Positions 16,919 to 25,296 of a stretch of 50,935 nt of DNA are shown one piece after another (position 1 is the first letter of the stretch; each line of letters opens with the position of its first letter). Origin of the DNA: Chryseobacterium culicis (GTDB lineage Bacteria > Bacteroidota > Bacteroidia > Flavobacteriales > Weeksellaceae); NCBI RefSeq assembly GCF_002979755.1, contig NZ_PCPP01000006.1:1-50935 (forward strand), in the 5' to 3' direction. The notes under the pieces are model-generated. The model saw nothing but the letters and a program-made list of their open reading frames with translations, was not told where the DNA came from and searched no databases. The translations under genes were made by a program, and so were the position numbers.

Positions 16919-19417
16919 TTAATCTACTTTCCAGCTTAATTTTTCTTCTTCGTTATTCCAATCTACATGAATGGTTTGTCCGGATTTTACTTCTTCTCTA
17001 ACAATCATTTTGGAAATCGGTCTGGCAAGCTGTGCACGGATGACTCCTGAGATCTGTCTTGCTCCATATTTGCTGCTGAATCCTCCTAATGCAAGATTTC
17101 TTACGGCATCATCAGTAATTTTTAAAGCAATTCCTAATCTCGTTAATGAGGTATGAAGTGATTTCAACTGAATATTAAAGATTCTTTCTGCAATGGATTC
17201 TGTGATTGGTGCGAAAGGAATAATCTCTGTAATTCTTGCCAAAAACTCAGGTCTGAATCGTCCGGAGTTCGACATAATCTGCATTAGTGAAGATGATTCC
17301 GGAATTTTTCCTTCTTCAAACTGTTTTACAATTTCTTCACTTCCGATATTGGAGGTAAACAGAATCAGGGCATTACTGAAATCTCCTTCTTTACCTAATT
17401 TATCATGAACCTTTCCTTCGTCCATAATCTGAAGGAATACGTCAAAAACAGAATGGTGGGCTTTTTCAATTTCATCAAATAATACAACGGTATAAGGCTG
17501 TTGTCTGATTTTGTTCACCAGCATACCTCCTTCCTCATATCCTACATATCCCGGAGGCGCTCCATATAATAACGCTGCGGAATGTTCTTCTTTAAATTCT
17601 GACATATCAAAGCGTACCATTGCCTTTTCATCATTGAAAAGCAGTTCCGCCATAGACTTTGCCAGCTCTGTTTTACCGGTTCCGGTAGGTCCCAGAAGGA
17701 AGAAAGACCCGATTGGCTGTCCTGGTTTATTCAATCCGCTTCGGTTTTCAACGATAGCATCAGAAAGGATTTTTAATGCATGATCCTGTCCTACAACTCT
17801 GTTCAGTAGAAGGGATTCCATATTCAGGAGTTTTTCTTTTTCCTGAGCCTGGATCTTCCCGATTGGGATATTGGTTTTAGCGGCCATTACCGCTGCCAGT
17901 TCCAGCCTGTCTACTTTTTCTCTTTTTTTGGCGGCATGCTGTAGAAGCTCAGCATACGTATCTTCAATGATTTTCTGAATCTGATCTACCGGCATAGAAT
18001 TATCAATCGCAGGCTGCTCACTCAAAGAACCCCATAGGATTGGGCTTATTTTGTCTCTTAGTAAGTTGTAAGTCCAGATCAGTTCATCTGCTTTATCTTT
18101 GCTGTCTGCATATTCTTCTGTTAAAATAGCATCATAGCTTTCTTTCCAGCTGTTAAGTTCTTTTTCTGAGAGTTCATCAAGCATCTTGATGGCTGCCATT
18201 GTTCTGTCTAATAAATCAATAGCGGCATCCGGCAATTTTTTGCCTTTTGCATATCTTTTTGCCAGACGTACACATTCGGGAATAGCTGTTTTTTCGACTT
18301 CAATACCGTGATGTTTTTTATAGCCATCAAGAAGTACGTCAATCATTTTTACGCAAGTCTTTTCATCCGGTTCAAGAACGGTTAACACTTCAAAACGACG
18401 GTTGAAAGCCTGCTCCGGCTCTATAATTTTTCTGTATTCTTCCTGAGTAGTTGCTCCAATTACGGTAATTTCTCCTCTGGCAAGCTCTGGTTTCAGAAGA
18501 TTGGCAACGTTTCCGATGCTTCCTTTCGGATCTAAAAGGGTATGAATTTCATCAATGAAAAGAATGGCTTTTTCAATTTTCTTGCATTCATTGATAACTT
18601 TTTTCAGTCGGTCTTCAATTTCACCTTTATAAGAAGTTCCTGCTAACAGGGCACCAGTGTCCAGTTCTAAAAGGGTACCGTTCTTAAGCATTTCAGGAAC
18701 ATTTCCTTTGATAATTTCAGTAGCAAAACCTTCTACCAATGCAGTTTTCCCTACTCCAGGCTCTCCAATGATGATGACATTCGGTTTACTTCTTCGGCAA
18801 AGTATTTCCACCAGCATTCTCAATTCTTTATCTCTGCCGATGATATTTTCGATTTCTCCTTTTCTGGCCTGTGCTGTTCTGTCTACACAGTAGCTTTTAA
18901 TGGAAGGAAATGAAGAGTCTGAATAGTCTGATGTACCATTTGAAAATAATGATGAAAAATCTCCGTCTTCTGAAACGGTAAATGGGGTATCTTTTCTGTA
19001 CAGATTGAAAATTTCATGTTCTCTCAGCGGAAGTGATTTCAGCTGCTGAAGTGAAAATACAACCTGTGGTTTTACAATTGCGGTAAGAATACAGATGGGA
19101 GTGATCTCATCCAATCCTAATTTTAAACGGATATCATCTGCTTCTTCTATAAGGGTGTCTATAGCATCATCCTGACCTACTTCATCCGGCAGGTGATTGG
19201 TTTTAGGATATTCTTCAATACGGACATCTGCCCATTCGTAGAAATAGCCGGGATCTTTATCTATACTTTTCAGGAATTCATTAAGTCCGATATCTTTATG
19301 CATTAAAGCCTGCAGGATATGTGGTCCTCCATAAGTTCCATTATAATTTTCCTTCGCTATCGACTGAGCAATGTGAAATAGTTGCTTTACGGTTTCGTTG
19401 GTTACTAGTACTCCCAT
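16919..19417 (-). CDS. tssH: T6SS sheath-recycling AAA+ ATPase TssH (ClpV)
   Basis: This 832-residue ATPase of the ClpA/B class has an N-terminal Clp-repeat domain (about 1-150) and two AAA+ modules. Walker A motifs are GEPGVGKT near 222 and GPTGTGKT near 577. Walker B motifs are ILFIDEIHT and VVLFDEIEKAH. The ClpB middle coiled-coil domain is short, and no ClpP-binding loop stands out. Among T6SS genes this is TssH, which pulls apart contracted sheath so it can be reused. A plain ClpB or ClpC is less likely because of the neighbours. The transglycosylase follows on the same strand. The 263 bp upstream contain no clear gene. Confidence 0.88.
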   Translation of the reverse strand: MGVLVTNETVKQLFHIAQSIAKENYNGTYGGPHILQALMHKDIGLNEFLKSIDKDPGYFYEWADVRIEEYPKTNHLPDEVGQDDAIDTLIEEADDIRLKLGLDEITPICILTAIVKPQVVFSLQQLKSLPLREHEIFNLYRKDTPFTVSEDGDFSSLFSNGTSDYSDSSFPSIKSYCVDRTAQARKGEIENIIGRDKELRMLVEILCRRSKPNVIIIGEPGVGKTALVEGFATEIIKGNVPEMLKNGTLLELDTGALLAGTSYKGEIEDRLKKVINECKKIEKAILFIDEIHTLLDPKGSIGNVANLLKPELARGEITVIGATTQEEYRKIIEPEQAFNRRFEVLTVLEPDEKTCVKMIDVLLDGYKKHHGIEVEKTAIPECVRLAKRYAKGKKLPDAAIDLLDRTMAAIKMLDELSEKELNSWKESYDAILTEEYADSKDKADELIWTYNLLRDKISPILWGSLSEQPAIDNSMPVDQIQKIIEDTYAELLQHAAKKREKVDRLELAAVMAAKTNIPIGKIQAQEKEKLLNMESLLLNRVVGQDHALKILSDAIVENRSGLNKPGQPIGSFFLLGPTGTGKTELAKSMAELLFNDEKAMVRFDMSEFKEEHSAALLYGAPPGYVGYEEGGMLVNKIRQQPYTVVLFDEIEKAHHSVFDVFLQIMDEGKVHDKLGKEGDFSNALILFTSNIGSEEIVKQFEEGKIPESSSLMQIMSNSGRFRPEFLARITEIIPFAPITESIAERIFNIQLKSLHTSLTRLGIALKITDDAVRNLALGGFSSKYGARQISGVIRAQLARPISKMIVREEVKSGQTIHVDWNNEEEKLSWKVD

Positions 19418-19680
19418 TTATAATTTTCTTATATTAATATATTTGCGTTCTGTTTTAGTGTTCTTCAGATTTGATGGTATTGATCTGTATTCTCATCCCT
19501 TTTATCAGGAAGTCAAAAGTTGTTCTTTTTATGCTGCTAAAATTAAAAATTTTATTCTAAATGAGATAAAGATAGTTAATTCTTCAATTAGAGAAGTAAT
19601 AACCGTATTTTTTTGTTTCCAGAGACAGTTCCGATAATAGGATTTTGTGACCAATTACTGTTGTAAACCTTCTTTTTGTT

Positions 19681-20352
19681 TTAAATATTCAAAAGATATA
19701 ATAAAACCAGACTGAACCACTGAAGCCCTATGTAGATATAGAACAGCATGGCTGATGGCTCTGCTAATTCATATAATTTTTCAATCAAGGTCTTTTTGAT
19801 AATTTCGGAGAAGTCTGCATTGTCATCACCGAGGTTCAATTCATCAAACTTGATTTTATTTAAGGCATAGCCTAAGATCTTTTTTAAAATTCTGCTTTCA
19901 GAGCTGGTTCTGAATTCATTCAACAGTTTAACTTTTGCAATAGCAAAGTCTGCACTGGTTCGGATTACCGTAGGCTGTTTGGCTTTAAAGGTACTAATGA
20001 TCTTATCTATAAACGGAATTACAATGGTTTTGGAATGGTCCTGAAGCAATTTACTAATGACTACAGACATTGCATATTTTGTGGCAAAAACGACTGTAAA
20101 AAACGGGGCGATAATCATCAACAGGTAGAAAATACTTGCTGAAACAGGTTGAGCAATAATAGTGGTTATCAAAAATCCTCCAGCACCACTATGCCCTAAT
20201 GATGGCCCCAGCTTTTCTGATAAGATATAGATTCCCAGGACTAGTACAATAATGGTCGAAATGGTTCCAATTGCGTAAATTTTCAACACGTTGAGTAGGA
20301 ATACTGCAGATAGTTTGGACAAATATTTCAGATGATCTGTGATTTTGTTCAT
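19681..20352 (-). CDS. Membrane protein of unknown function downstream of the effector module
   Basis: I do not recognise this 223-residue protein. It has two hydrophobic segments near 15-45 and 65-95, the first pair joined by a glycine-rich loop (LGPSLGHSGAGGF). A cytosolic or periplasmic helical region spans about 100-195, and there is a C-terminal hydrophobic segment (LFYIYIGLQWFSLVLLYLL). It sits 49 bp after the lipoprotein gene and 263 bp before tssH, on the same strand. It does not match TssN as I know it. Options are a second immunity protein, an accessory component of the T6SS membrane complex, or an unrelated gene. Confidence 0.55.
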   Translation of the reverse strand: MNKITDHLKYLSKLSAVFLLNVLKIYAIGTISTIIVLVLGIYILSEKLGPSLGHSGAGGFLITTIIAQPVSASIFYLLMIIAPFFTVVFATKYAMSVVISKLLQDHSKTIVIPFIDKIISTFKAKQPTVIRTSADFAIAKVKLLNEFRTSSESRILKKILGYALNKIKFDELNLGDDNADFSEIIKKTLIEKLYELAEPSAMLFYIYIGLQWFSLVLLYLLNI

Positions 20353-20401
20353 TGATGTTTTAAGGTTATTTAGTTTATTTTCTTATCTATATTCAATTCA
20401 A

Positions 20402-21022
20402 TTATGGGTTATAAAATGGTACTGTCTTCTTTTGAAGCTCTTTTCCTGTTTTACCATCCAGAATAATTTCTTCTATAGTATCACCACTGGTCTGATGAGA
20501 AATCCGCCATACTTTTTTGCCTTCAAACTCCTGTTTTAGTACTCTTGTCTGATAACCTGAGTCATGATAACCTTTTGAAAGATTAATTTTATTTTTTTCG
20601 CAGTATACAATAATATCTTCAGGTTTGAATTCATAGCCTTCATCTGTATTTTCTTCTTTTACAATTTTACCTGATTTATCAAAATAATACCAAATACCAG
20701 CTACCGATCCTTCATTAAACAAGCAACCTTTTTTCTCAATATTACCATTTTCATAGAAAAATTTAGTAACCTTATAAAACAAATTATCATTATAAATCAT
20801 TTCTCTATAACCTGGTGATTGAAAATCCTGAATATAAGTATTGTTATTTTCTCGTACTTTTAAGTATCCCCTTACTGATTTATTTTGAAAATTTTCAATA
20901 TCAAATTTTTCATACTTATTATCAACAATTGGTATCATATATTTATCTTTTTTTTGAGATTGGCATTGTATAAATATACTCAACCACATTAACATTAACA
21001 TTAACATTATTATTTTATTCAT
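20402..21022 (-). CDS. Lipoprotein, probable immunity protein for the adjacent effector
   Basis: This 206-residue protein has a lipoprotein signal peptide with cysteine at IQCQ. The mature part has FFYENGNIEKKGCLFNEG and GIWYYFDKSGKIVKEE, the repeated YENG/DKSGK motif seen in MORN-like beta-hairpin repeats of the YwqK type. Such repeats are common in antitoxin and immunity proteins of Bacteroidetes. It starts 6 bp after the effector stop. A periplasm-facing lipoprotein directly after a zinc-protease effector gene fits a cognate immunity protein that protects against sister-cell attack; this is inference from order and location. The signal peptide is encoded by a hexanucleotide repeat (20987-21010). 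Confidence 0.65.
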   Translation of the reverse strand: MNKIIMLMLMLMWLSIFIQCQSQKKDKYMIPIVDNKYEKFDIENFQNKSVRGYLKVRENNNTYIQDFQSPGYREMIYNDNLFYKVTKFFYENGNIEKKGCLFNEGSVAGIWYYFDKSGKIVKEENTDEGYEFKPEDIIVYCEKNKINLSKGYHDSGYQTRVLKQEFEGKKVWRISHQTSGDTIEEIILDGKTGKELQKKTVPFYNP

Positions 21023-21028
21023 AACTAC

Positions 21029-22417
21029 CTATTTTATAGATGAATTGACTTTTTTCCATTGCCAATAATATAATGAGCATCGTTTATTATCATTTCCTCC
21101 ATGATGTGAATAGTCAAGTAAATTATCTGTCTTTTTATATTCATAAGTAAATAAGGCATGAGAAGATGCTTCTTTATTTGCAAATGTATGGGCTAAATTC
21201 ATAGAATGAAGAAACTCATGGGCCGCTGTCTGATTGTTTTTGCTTTTAAATACCACCACATAATCCGCTCCATAATTTGAATACCCAGAAACATATCCTC
21301 CTCCTGCACTGTACCCATGTTCAGCAAAATAAAATGCTTTGAAATGCTTTGTGTATTTCTTAGGATAGGCCTTTTCCAATTGAGCTTTCAAATAATCCTG
21401 TAATTCTTTTCCACCGCTGTTTTTATCAGAATCTACCTCACCATTGGTCACAAAATCCACAAAATTCTTATCTGACGTTAAATCTAATTCAACAATATCT
21501 GACTGATCAGATAACTGAATATATGCTTGCCCAAGGTATTGATTAACCCTATCTTTCCCATCATTAGCATTAGGTTTATTCTTTCCTGATCCGGTAGATA
21601 ATTCTGGAGTTTTTATTTCCACAAATACAACATCTTTTTTCTTTTGTTTAGTATTATCATTTGCCCAGACATTTATTTTTCCTGCAATTGATTCAACGGT
21701 TGCCCCTGCTTCAGTTTTAAAAGCCTTTAACTCTATAGTCTGATTACTTGTAAACTCTTTTATACACTTGACTGTCACTTCATAATCGTTCAAAGCTATT
21801 TTCTTTTTACCTTTTATTTCAATTTTATTAGGAGTAAAAGTAAAATAATCAGATTTGGTAAACTCCAAATAATCAGCCTCATGTTGTATTTCTGCAAAAA
21901 AAGTAATCTTAACTTCTTTATCTTTTGTAATGGATAACCACGGTATAAAATATTCTTCCGGAATATCTTTGCCTGTATTTTTATCTTTTTTCGTTTTCCA
22001 TAAAATAGAGAAAGGACTATATTCTTTTTTTAGGTTATTAAACATTGTTTCATCAACCTTAAAATATCCCTTATATTTATTACCATCTTTTACTTTCGTA
22101 GTAAATTTAACATCCTCATACTGATAAGCTATAATATCACTAAACTTTTGATCATTAAAAAGGCTGGTATCACCTATTCTCATCCAATCAAACCCAAATT
22201 CTCCTTTCCAGTTTTTATTCGGTCTAAATTGTACAATCAATTGTATAAACTGTTGTAGTGGTGGAGATTGCGGTGTATTATGGCTCACTCCTTTAGCATT
22301 ACCCTTTTCAGAAATCCATTTCATGGCACGTGAAATAATACTCTCCTGAGAATACATGTTATGATCTTCCTGAGAGATTTTTGTGTAGGTACCCTTTACA
22401 ATTCTTGTTCTGCTCAT
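21029..22417 (-). CDS. Putative T6SS effector with C-terminal metzincin-like zinc protease domain
   Basis: This 462-residue protein starts 2 bp after the tssI stop, the usual place for a spike-delivered effector. The C-terminal part has HEFLHSMNLAH (H400, E401, H404, H410), the HExxHxxxxxH zinc motif of metzincins. Asn replaces the usual Gly, and LLDYSHH (about 433-439) follows where the Met-turn should be. The N-terminal region (about 50-200) contains FRPNKNWKGEFGFDWMR and beta-rich sequence with no toxin motif, and may bind the spike. There is no signal peptide, as expected for T6SS cargo. The likely target is a periplasmic or surface protein of the prey, since the putative immunity protein is a lipoprotein. 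The gene is clearly more AT-rich than its neighbours. Confidence 0.72.
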   Translation of the reverse strand: MSRTRIVKGTYTKISQEDHNMYSQESIISRAMKWISEKGNAKGVSHNTPQSPPLQQFIQLIVQFRPNKNWKGEFGFDWMRIGDTSLFNDQKFSDIIAYQYEDVKFTTKVKDGNKYKGYFKVDETMFNNLKKEYSPFSILWKTKKDKNTGKDIPEEYFIPWLSITKDKEVKITFFAEIQHEADYLEFTKSDYFTFTPNKIEIKGKKKIALNDYEVTVKCIKEFTSNQTIELKAFKTEAGATVESIAGKINVWANDNTKQKKKDVVFVEIKTPELSTGSGKNKPNANDGKDRVNQYLGQAYIQLSDQSDIVELDLTSDKNFVDFVTNGEVDSDKNSGGKELQDYLKAQLEKAYPKKYTKHFKAFYFAEHGYSAGGGYVSGYSNYGADYVVVFKSKNNQTAAHEFLHSMNLAHTFANKEASSHALFTYEYKKTDNLLDYSHHGGNDNKRCSLYYWQWKKVNSSIK

Positions 22418-22419
22418 AA

Positions 22420-24351
22420 TTAATAGGCTTTAGATCTCTCTCCGCTGTTGTTCTGTACTTCCTGCTGGGCGTGTTTATTGATGGAAGCATTGGAGGTAAT
22501 GTTAATTTCCTTTTCCGAAATCTCATTTCTTTCCTTCTTAGTTTCACTGTGTACGTCTCCTTCAATAATCTCAGTAAGCTTACCCGTAATGAATGTACTT
22601 ACATTTCCTATGACCGAAGTAAGTTTCATAGCTCCCACAGTCTCGGTATTATTTAATCCAATACTGTCCGATTTATTCATTCCCACCGTTGTTGTCATAT
22701 TCTCCCCCACATTGATATTCATATTCTTACAGTTCAGAGTCATAGTTTCCGGTGCCGTGATATTAATATTACTTCCTGTTGTATCCAGATGAATCTCATT
22801 ACCACTCTTATCTGTAATAATGATGCTTTCGTCTTCTGTGAAAACAATTCGGTGACCGCTTCTCGTTTGGATAGATTTTATACGGTTGTCTGCGCCGCCG
22901 CCAAGGCCTATTCCTCCATGAAACATTCCTCCCATTACAAAAGGTCTGTCGGGATGACTATGTACGAAATTAACCATCACCTGATCTCCTACTTCAGGAA
23001 TAGCTACATATCCTCTGTTTTGAGTGATCTGATCTGTTCCTCCTGCATCAGGGCTCATTACCCTAACAAAGTGAGTAGTATCATTCATCTGCCAGTCGAA
23101 TCTTACCTGAACTCTTCCCTGGCCTTCCGGATCGATGTTAGAAATTACCGTTGCAATTTGTGGCTGTGCAGCGGGTACAGTAAATTCAGGTTTGGGCAGA
23201 AATCCTGTGTCTGCAGCAATAGATTCAAAAGTTCCTGTATAATGACCGATGGTATCAATTTCATGAACAGCTTCCGTTACCATCACCTTGGTGAAATAGG
23301 AAGTTTCATTACTATCGGGTTTTCTCATATGAATATCCGCAACACAGCCCGGATGTAAGAAAGGGACCGTTGTAGAACCGGAAACTGAAAATACATTGAC
23401 CGCTTCACTTCCTGAAGTGCTTCTTTGGGAATGTTCCACATCCAGATGGGTGGTTGCTTTAATGGGAGCAACCTGAAGCGCCGGAGTTTTATATATTTTA
23501 TCGTTGTGGCTGTACGCTGTACGGGCAAGATCACCTAAATGATTTACCGGAGTTTCTCCGGAAGTCAGTTTTTCGTTTTTACTACTGTTATAGCCATAAT
23601 ATTGGGGTTTTGTATGTACCGCTTTCAGTTCTACTCTGATGTTATCTGCATTGCTTCCGTAGAGCAGTTTTATAGGTTTATTCTGTGGCGGAAGTTTCCC
23701 GAAGTGCAATACTTCTCCATCATAATAGAATTGTTCCCCATAAGCTTCTGCCATTCTCGCCAGGTAATTGTAATGGGTTTCGTTATATTGGCTGCTGTAA
23801 ATGATCTGAGAATAATCATTGGTATCAACTCTTATATCGAATCGTTCTTTATCTATTCCCTGTTTTATTACTTCTTTGGCTATGATTCCCATATTAACGG
23901 GTTGTCCGCCGCCAAAGCTTTGAATGTGTGGAGCACCATCCAGTAAAATGGTTGGACTGTATCCGGAGAGGACAATATTCCCAAGACTCATTTTCTCCTG
24001 GCTGAAACCTACTTTGGTAATGATTCCAATGAAATTCCTTTCCGGGCTCTTCTCAATATCTTTGTAAGAAATAACAGCTGTAAGGCGTTTTCCAAGAAAT
24101 TTATTGGCTTCTTCAAGAGTATGGCTCTGCCTGTCCCCCAATGCATCGTGAGCAAGGGTAAGACTGAATTCGTGATGATGATTTGCTTTTTGTTTAAGAG
24201 TGAAATGTTTATAGTACTTAATAATTTTACCTTCTATAACCAGTGACAACTTAACCAGGCGATTGATGCCTGCATGATGATTCTCGGATATTCCGTCTGC
24301 ATTCTGTGACGGACGGAAGGAAGATCCTTTTGGTTTCGATTCGGTTTTCAT
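22420..24351 (-). CDS. tssI: T6SS spike protein TssI (VgrG)
   Basis: This 643-residue protein has the VgrG architecture. A gp27-like base domain covers about 20-370. An OB-fold follows near 400-480, with DPEGQGRVQVRFDW, GGTDQITQNRGYVAIPEVGDQV and HPDRPFVMGGMFHG. A C-terminal gp5-like beta-helix (about 500-640) is built of short repeats such as INITAPETM and MNINVGENM. The tail (NSGERSKAY) is short, so it is a non-evolved spike that carries a separate effector. The cargo is most likely the protein encoded 2 bp downstream. It sits at the tip of the TssD tube and pierces the target membrane. Confidence 0.95.
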   Translation of the reverse strand: MKTESKPKGSSFRPSQNADGISENHHAGINRLVKLSLVIEGKIIKYYKHFTLKQKANHHHEFSLTLAHDALGDRQSHTLEEANKFLGKRLTAVISYKDIEKSPERNFIGIITKVGFSQEKMSLGNIVLSGYSPTILLDGAPHIQSFGGGQPVNMGIIAKEVIKQGIDKERFDIRVDTNDYSQIIYSSQYNETHYNYLARMAEAYGEQFYYDGEVLHFGKLPPQNKPIKLLYGSNADNIRVELKAVHTKPQYYGYNSSKNEKLTSGETPVNHLGDLARTAYSHNDKIYKTPALQVAPIKATTHLDVEHSQRSTSGSEAVNVFSVSGSTTVPFLHPGCVADIHMRKPDSNETSYFTKVMVTEAVHEIDTIGHYTGTFESIAADTGFLPKPEFTVPAAQPQIATVISNIDPEGQGRVQVRFDWQMNDTTHFVRVMSPDAGGTDQITQNRGYVAIPEVGDQVMVNFVHSHPDRPFVMGGMFHGGIGLGGGADNRIKSIQTRSGHRIVFTEDESIIITDKSGNEIHLDTTGSNINITAPETMTLNCKNMNINVGENMTTTVGMNKSDSIGLNNTETVGAMKLTSVIGNVSTFITGKLTEIIEGDVHSETKKERNEISEKEINITSNASINKHAQQEVQNNSGERSKAY

Positions 24352-24457
24352 ATGCTTTGTGTTTGTGTTTGTTTTAAAGATAATACTATTTTATATAACA
24401 GGCACTATATAAGCCTTTTATAAAACAAAAATCCTTTGTATCGTTTTTCATTCAGGC

Positions 24458-24492
24458 AAAAAAAGACCGTCTTAAATAGGGACAGTCTTCTT
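24458..24492 (-). terminator. Terminator after tssD copy 3
   Basis: An imperfect stem, AAGACCGTC with GGACAGTCTT (about 24463-24490), has a 6-nt loop. The A-run on the left reads as T on the minus strand. It lies between tssD copy 3 and tssI. Confidence 0.7.
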
Positions 24493-24522
24493 TCTTATGA
24501 ATGTTGATAATGTGTGTAAATT

Positions 24523-24930
24523 TTAGCTGGATGGCCATAGCCCAGCGTATTGAGAAGTACCGTAGTCAATAGTTTCAGCACTTATGACAAAGGTGATCAA
24601 CATACTGTTGCTGTCGATGGCATCAAAGTCTACCTGATGCTGGATTACATATCCGTTCTGCCAGTTCAGCGTAATCAGTGTTCCTTCTTCGTGAGATTTG
24701 TTGAAAGTGATCTCACCTACTGTCGGCTTGTATTTACCATTTAACAAGCTTTCAAGGATGTCTGATTTTTCAGTAGCTTCTACTGTAACCTTGATCAGTG
24801 CGTTAGAAGGATCCGATGCTACACGTCCTGAAACGTCCGTAGATCTGGAAACGCTGTAATTCATTTTTAACAGCTTTTGCCCTTGCCCGTTGTTAAATTT
24901 TAAGATTCCTCTTGAATTTCTTTCGGCCAT
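24523..24930 (-). CDS. tssD: T6SS tube protein TssD (Hcp), copy 3
   Basis: This 135-residue TssD is close to copies 1 and 2 but more diverged. It has Gln for Glu in KFNNGQGQ, ITLNWQNGYVIQHQ in place of INLKWENGYVIQHE, and it ends PSS without GK. Several substitutions replace charged residues (Glu, Lys) with Gln or Asn in one surface strand, which may change what the ring can carry. It lies directly upstream of tssI and its effector, so it may be the tube protein matched to that spike. It has its own promoter, palindrome pair and terminator. Confidence 0.93.
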   Translation of the reverse strand: MAERNSRGILKFNNGQGQKLLKMNYSVSRSTDVSGRVASDPSNALIKVTVEATEKSDILESLLNGKYKPTVGEITFNKSHEEGTLITLNWQNGYVIQHQVDFDAIDSNSMLITFVISAETIDYGTSQYAGLWPSS

Positions 24931-24982
24931 GATTAGTAAATTTAATCGTTAGTAATATTTTGTGATGTGGTGATTGTGTTAG

Positions 24983-24990
24983 CAAATATA
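24983..24990 (-). promoter_or_regulatory. Putative -7 box of tssD copy 3
   Basis: The minus strand reads TATATTTG (TAnnTTTG), 52 bp before the start codon. No TTG is seen at the -33 distance. Confidence 0.65.
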
Positions 24991-25038
24991 GAGGCTCTTT
25001 TCTGCTAAAAAAAACTTTTCCCTATAAATCTGCAAAAT

Positions 25039-25077
25039 TGTAGTAGTTCTACGATTTGTTGTCGTAATTCTACGACA
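25039..25077. promoter_or_regulatory. Double 21-bp-phased palindrome upstream of tssD copy 3
   Basis: Copies start at 25040 (GTAGTAGTTCTACGA) and 25061 (GTCGTAATTCTACGAC, perfect), 21 bp apart. The proximal copy begins 50 bp upstream of the -7 box, identical to copies 1 and 2. The rest of 24931-25296 is AT-rich spacer and the tssR terminator. Confidence 0.8.
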
Positions 25078-25243
25078 ATTGATTTACGAACACTACTATA
25101 ACAACCATTAATACAGTATTTTAAATTATATCTCTATTTTTAGATAAAAAATATTTTTCCACATGAAAGAGAAATAAATAGAGTTTTGGGCTCAAAATTT
25201 AAGGTTTAAAATTAATTAATATATACTGCCTCACTTTACAGCA

Positions 25244-25277
25244 CAAAAAAAAGCAGAAGTATATACTCCTGCTTTTG
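25244..25277 (-). terminator. Terminator after tssR
   Basis: The hairpin arms AAAAGCAG (25249-25256) and CTGCTTTT (25269-25276) enclose a further self-complementary AGTATATACT-like core. The long A-run on the left reads as T on the minus strand. Confidence 0.85.
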
Positions 25278-25296
25278 ATATCATAAAATGAATTTC

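Noticed and set aside
16919..19417. Housekeeping ClpB or ClpC
   Set aside because: T6SS genes on both sides and a short middle domain favour TssH, though paralogy cannot be excluded from sequence alone.
22448..22792. Plus-strand frames opposite tssI and other large genes
   Set aside because: They are antisense shadows of strong minus-strand genes.
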